A stretch of 5,738 nt of DNA from Planctomycetota bacterium. GTDB lineage: Bacteria; Planctomycetota; Brocadiia; SM23-32. Each line of letters opens with the position of its first letter. The stretch's first letter is position 1. The DNA is taken from assembly GCA_030604585.1 (NCBI GenBank), contig JAUVVP010000166.1:1-5738 (forward strand), given 5' to 3'. Under the pieces are notes generated by a model. It did not search any database and was not told the DNA's origin. It saw nothing but the letters and a program-made list of their open reading frames with translations. The translations under genes and the position numbers were made by a program. Positions 5,385-5,738 of this stretch are shown here, in pieces.

Positions 5385-5738
5385 ATGTGGCGATCCCTTC
5401 GACTCGTCGGTCTTGCTCTCGTAAGTGCCCTCTTCTCCGCTCCGGTCCTGTTCGCCGGCCCGCCCGATGAGGCCGTCGCGGCGGAAGCCATCGAGCTTCC
5501 GAAGCCGGTGAAGGTGCTGACCATCAAGGCTCAGACCATCATCGGCGAAGTGATCGAGGAGACCGATGACCGCCTTGTGGTCTTCGACCTGATGGCGGGC
5601 GAAGAGGCGGTGCTGGACTGGGACGAAGTCGCTGCCGTGGACCGCACGTACTCGGACGCCGAGGCCGTGCTGAGGGTGGGCCTTGACATGTACGTGGCCT
5701 GGCGCGTAGGGCGCCTGCCCCGACCTCCGTCCGTCGGA
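5385..5738 (+). CDS. Exported protein with signal peptide (3' end outside window)
   Basis: Translated by hand from the ATG at 5385; the frame stays open for 118 codons to the right edge. GGGGGGAGA (5372-5380) gives a strong ribosome binding site four bases before the ATG. Residues 1-25 form a Sec signal peptide: arginines at 3 and 6, a hydrophobic core from about 7 to 23, and a likely cleavage after FSA (17-19) or LFA (22-24). The mature part starts with an Ala/Pro/Glu-rich linker, then alternating strands at about 42-88 (VKVLTIKAQTIIGEVIEE, DDRLVVFDL, EEAVLDWDEVAAVDR). This looks like a small beta-barrel (SH3/Sm-like) repeat, in which a chain 'what it is, how it is modified' cannot be read further. 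No named family is recognised. The role is unknown; a periplasmic or surface location is inferred from the signal peptide. Confidence 0.75.
   Translation, partial: MWRSLRLVGLALVSALFSAPVLFAGPPDEAVAAEAIELPKPVKVLTIKAQTIIGEVIEETDDRLVVFDLMAGEEAVLDWDEVAAVDRTYSDAEAVLRVGLDMYVAWRVGRLPRPPSVG

Noticed and set aside
4679..5527. A 282-codon open frame on the minus strand
   Set aside because: It is Arg/Pro/Ala-rich without motifs and overlaps the nuclease-like gene, the promoter at 5307 and the signal peptide of the exported protein.
1..5738. CRISPR array, tRNA, rRNA, insertion sequence or integrase
   Set aside because: No regularly spaced repeats, cloverleaf-like sequence, rRNA-like stretch, terminal inverted repeats or transposase motifs were seen on either strand.

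Overview
The window looks like a high-GC bacterial chromosome fragment, perhaps from the Planctomycetota or a related deep lineage. This placement is inferred only from the mix of genes: a bacterial-type GDP-mannose pyrophosphorylase, a YfhO-like membrane protein, a Sec-exported protein with sigma-70-like promoter elements, and an archaeal-type topoisomerase VI A subunit. No rRNA, tRNA, CRISPR array, transposase or integrase was seen.

Layout. (1) Positions 2-1285, minus strand: the N-terminal 428 residues of a polytopic membrane protein resembling GT-C glycosyltransferases and the YfhO family. It runs off the left edge. (2) Positions 1286-1678: a non-coding gap with a hairpin just after the next gene's stop codon and two abutting inverted repeats at 1442-1481. 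(3) Positions 1679-2767, minus strand: a complete Top6A/Spo11 homologue with the catalytic tyrosine and the Toprim acidic residues intact. No Top6B gene is visible. (4) Positions 2768-3022: a divergent promoter region. (5) Positions 3023-4123, plus strand: manC, a single-domain mannose-1-phosphate guanylyltransferase. (6) Positions 4193-5005, plus strand: an unrecognised protein with a PD-(D/E)XK-nuclease-like motif, probably in the manC transcript. (7) Positions 5006-5384: a GC-rich gap full of short dyads, with a strong promoter at its right end. (8) Positions 5385-5738, plus strand: the start of an exported protein that runs off the right edge.

How the parts may work together. ManC makes GDP-mannose, and the left-hand membrane protein is of a type that often uses polyprenyl-linked sugars at the cell surface, so both may serve envelope glycan synthesis. 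They are on opposite strands and separated by top6A, so the link is only suggestive. Top6A would need a B subunit from elsewhere to act as a topoisomerase. The nuclease-like gene has codon use looser in GC than manC and may be an accessory gene. The most notable points are the Top6A without a neighbouring B subunit, the nuclease-like protein behind manC, and the paired dyads at 1442-1481.
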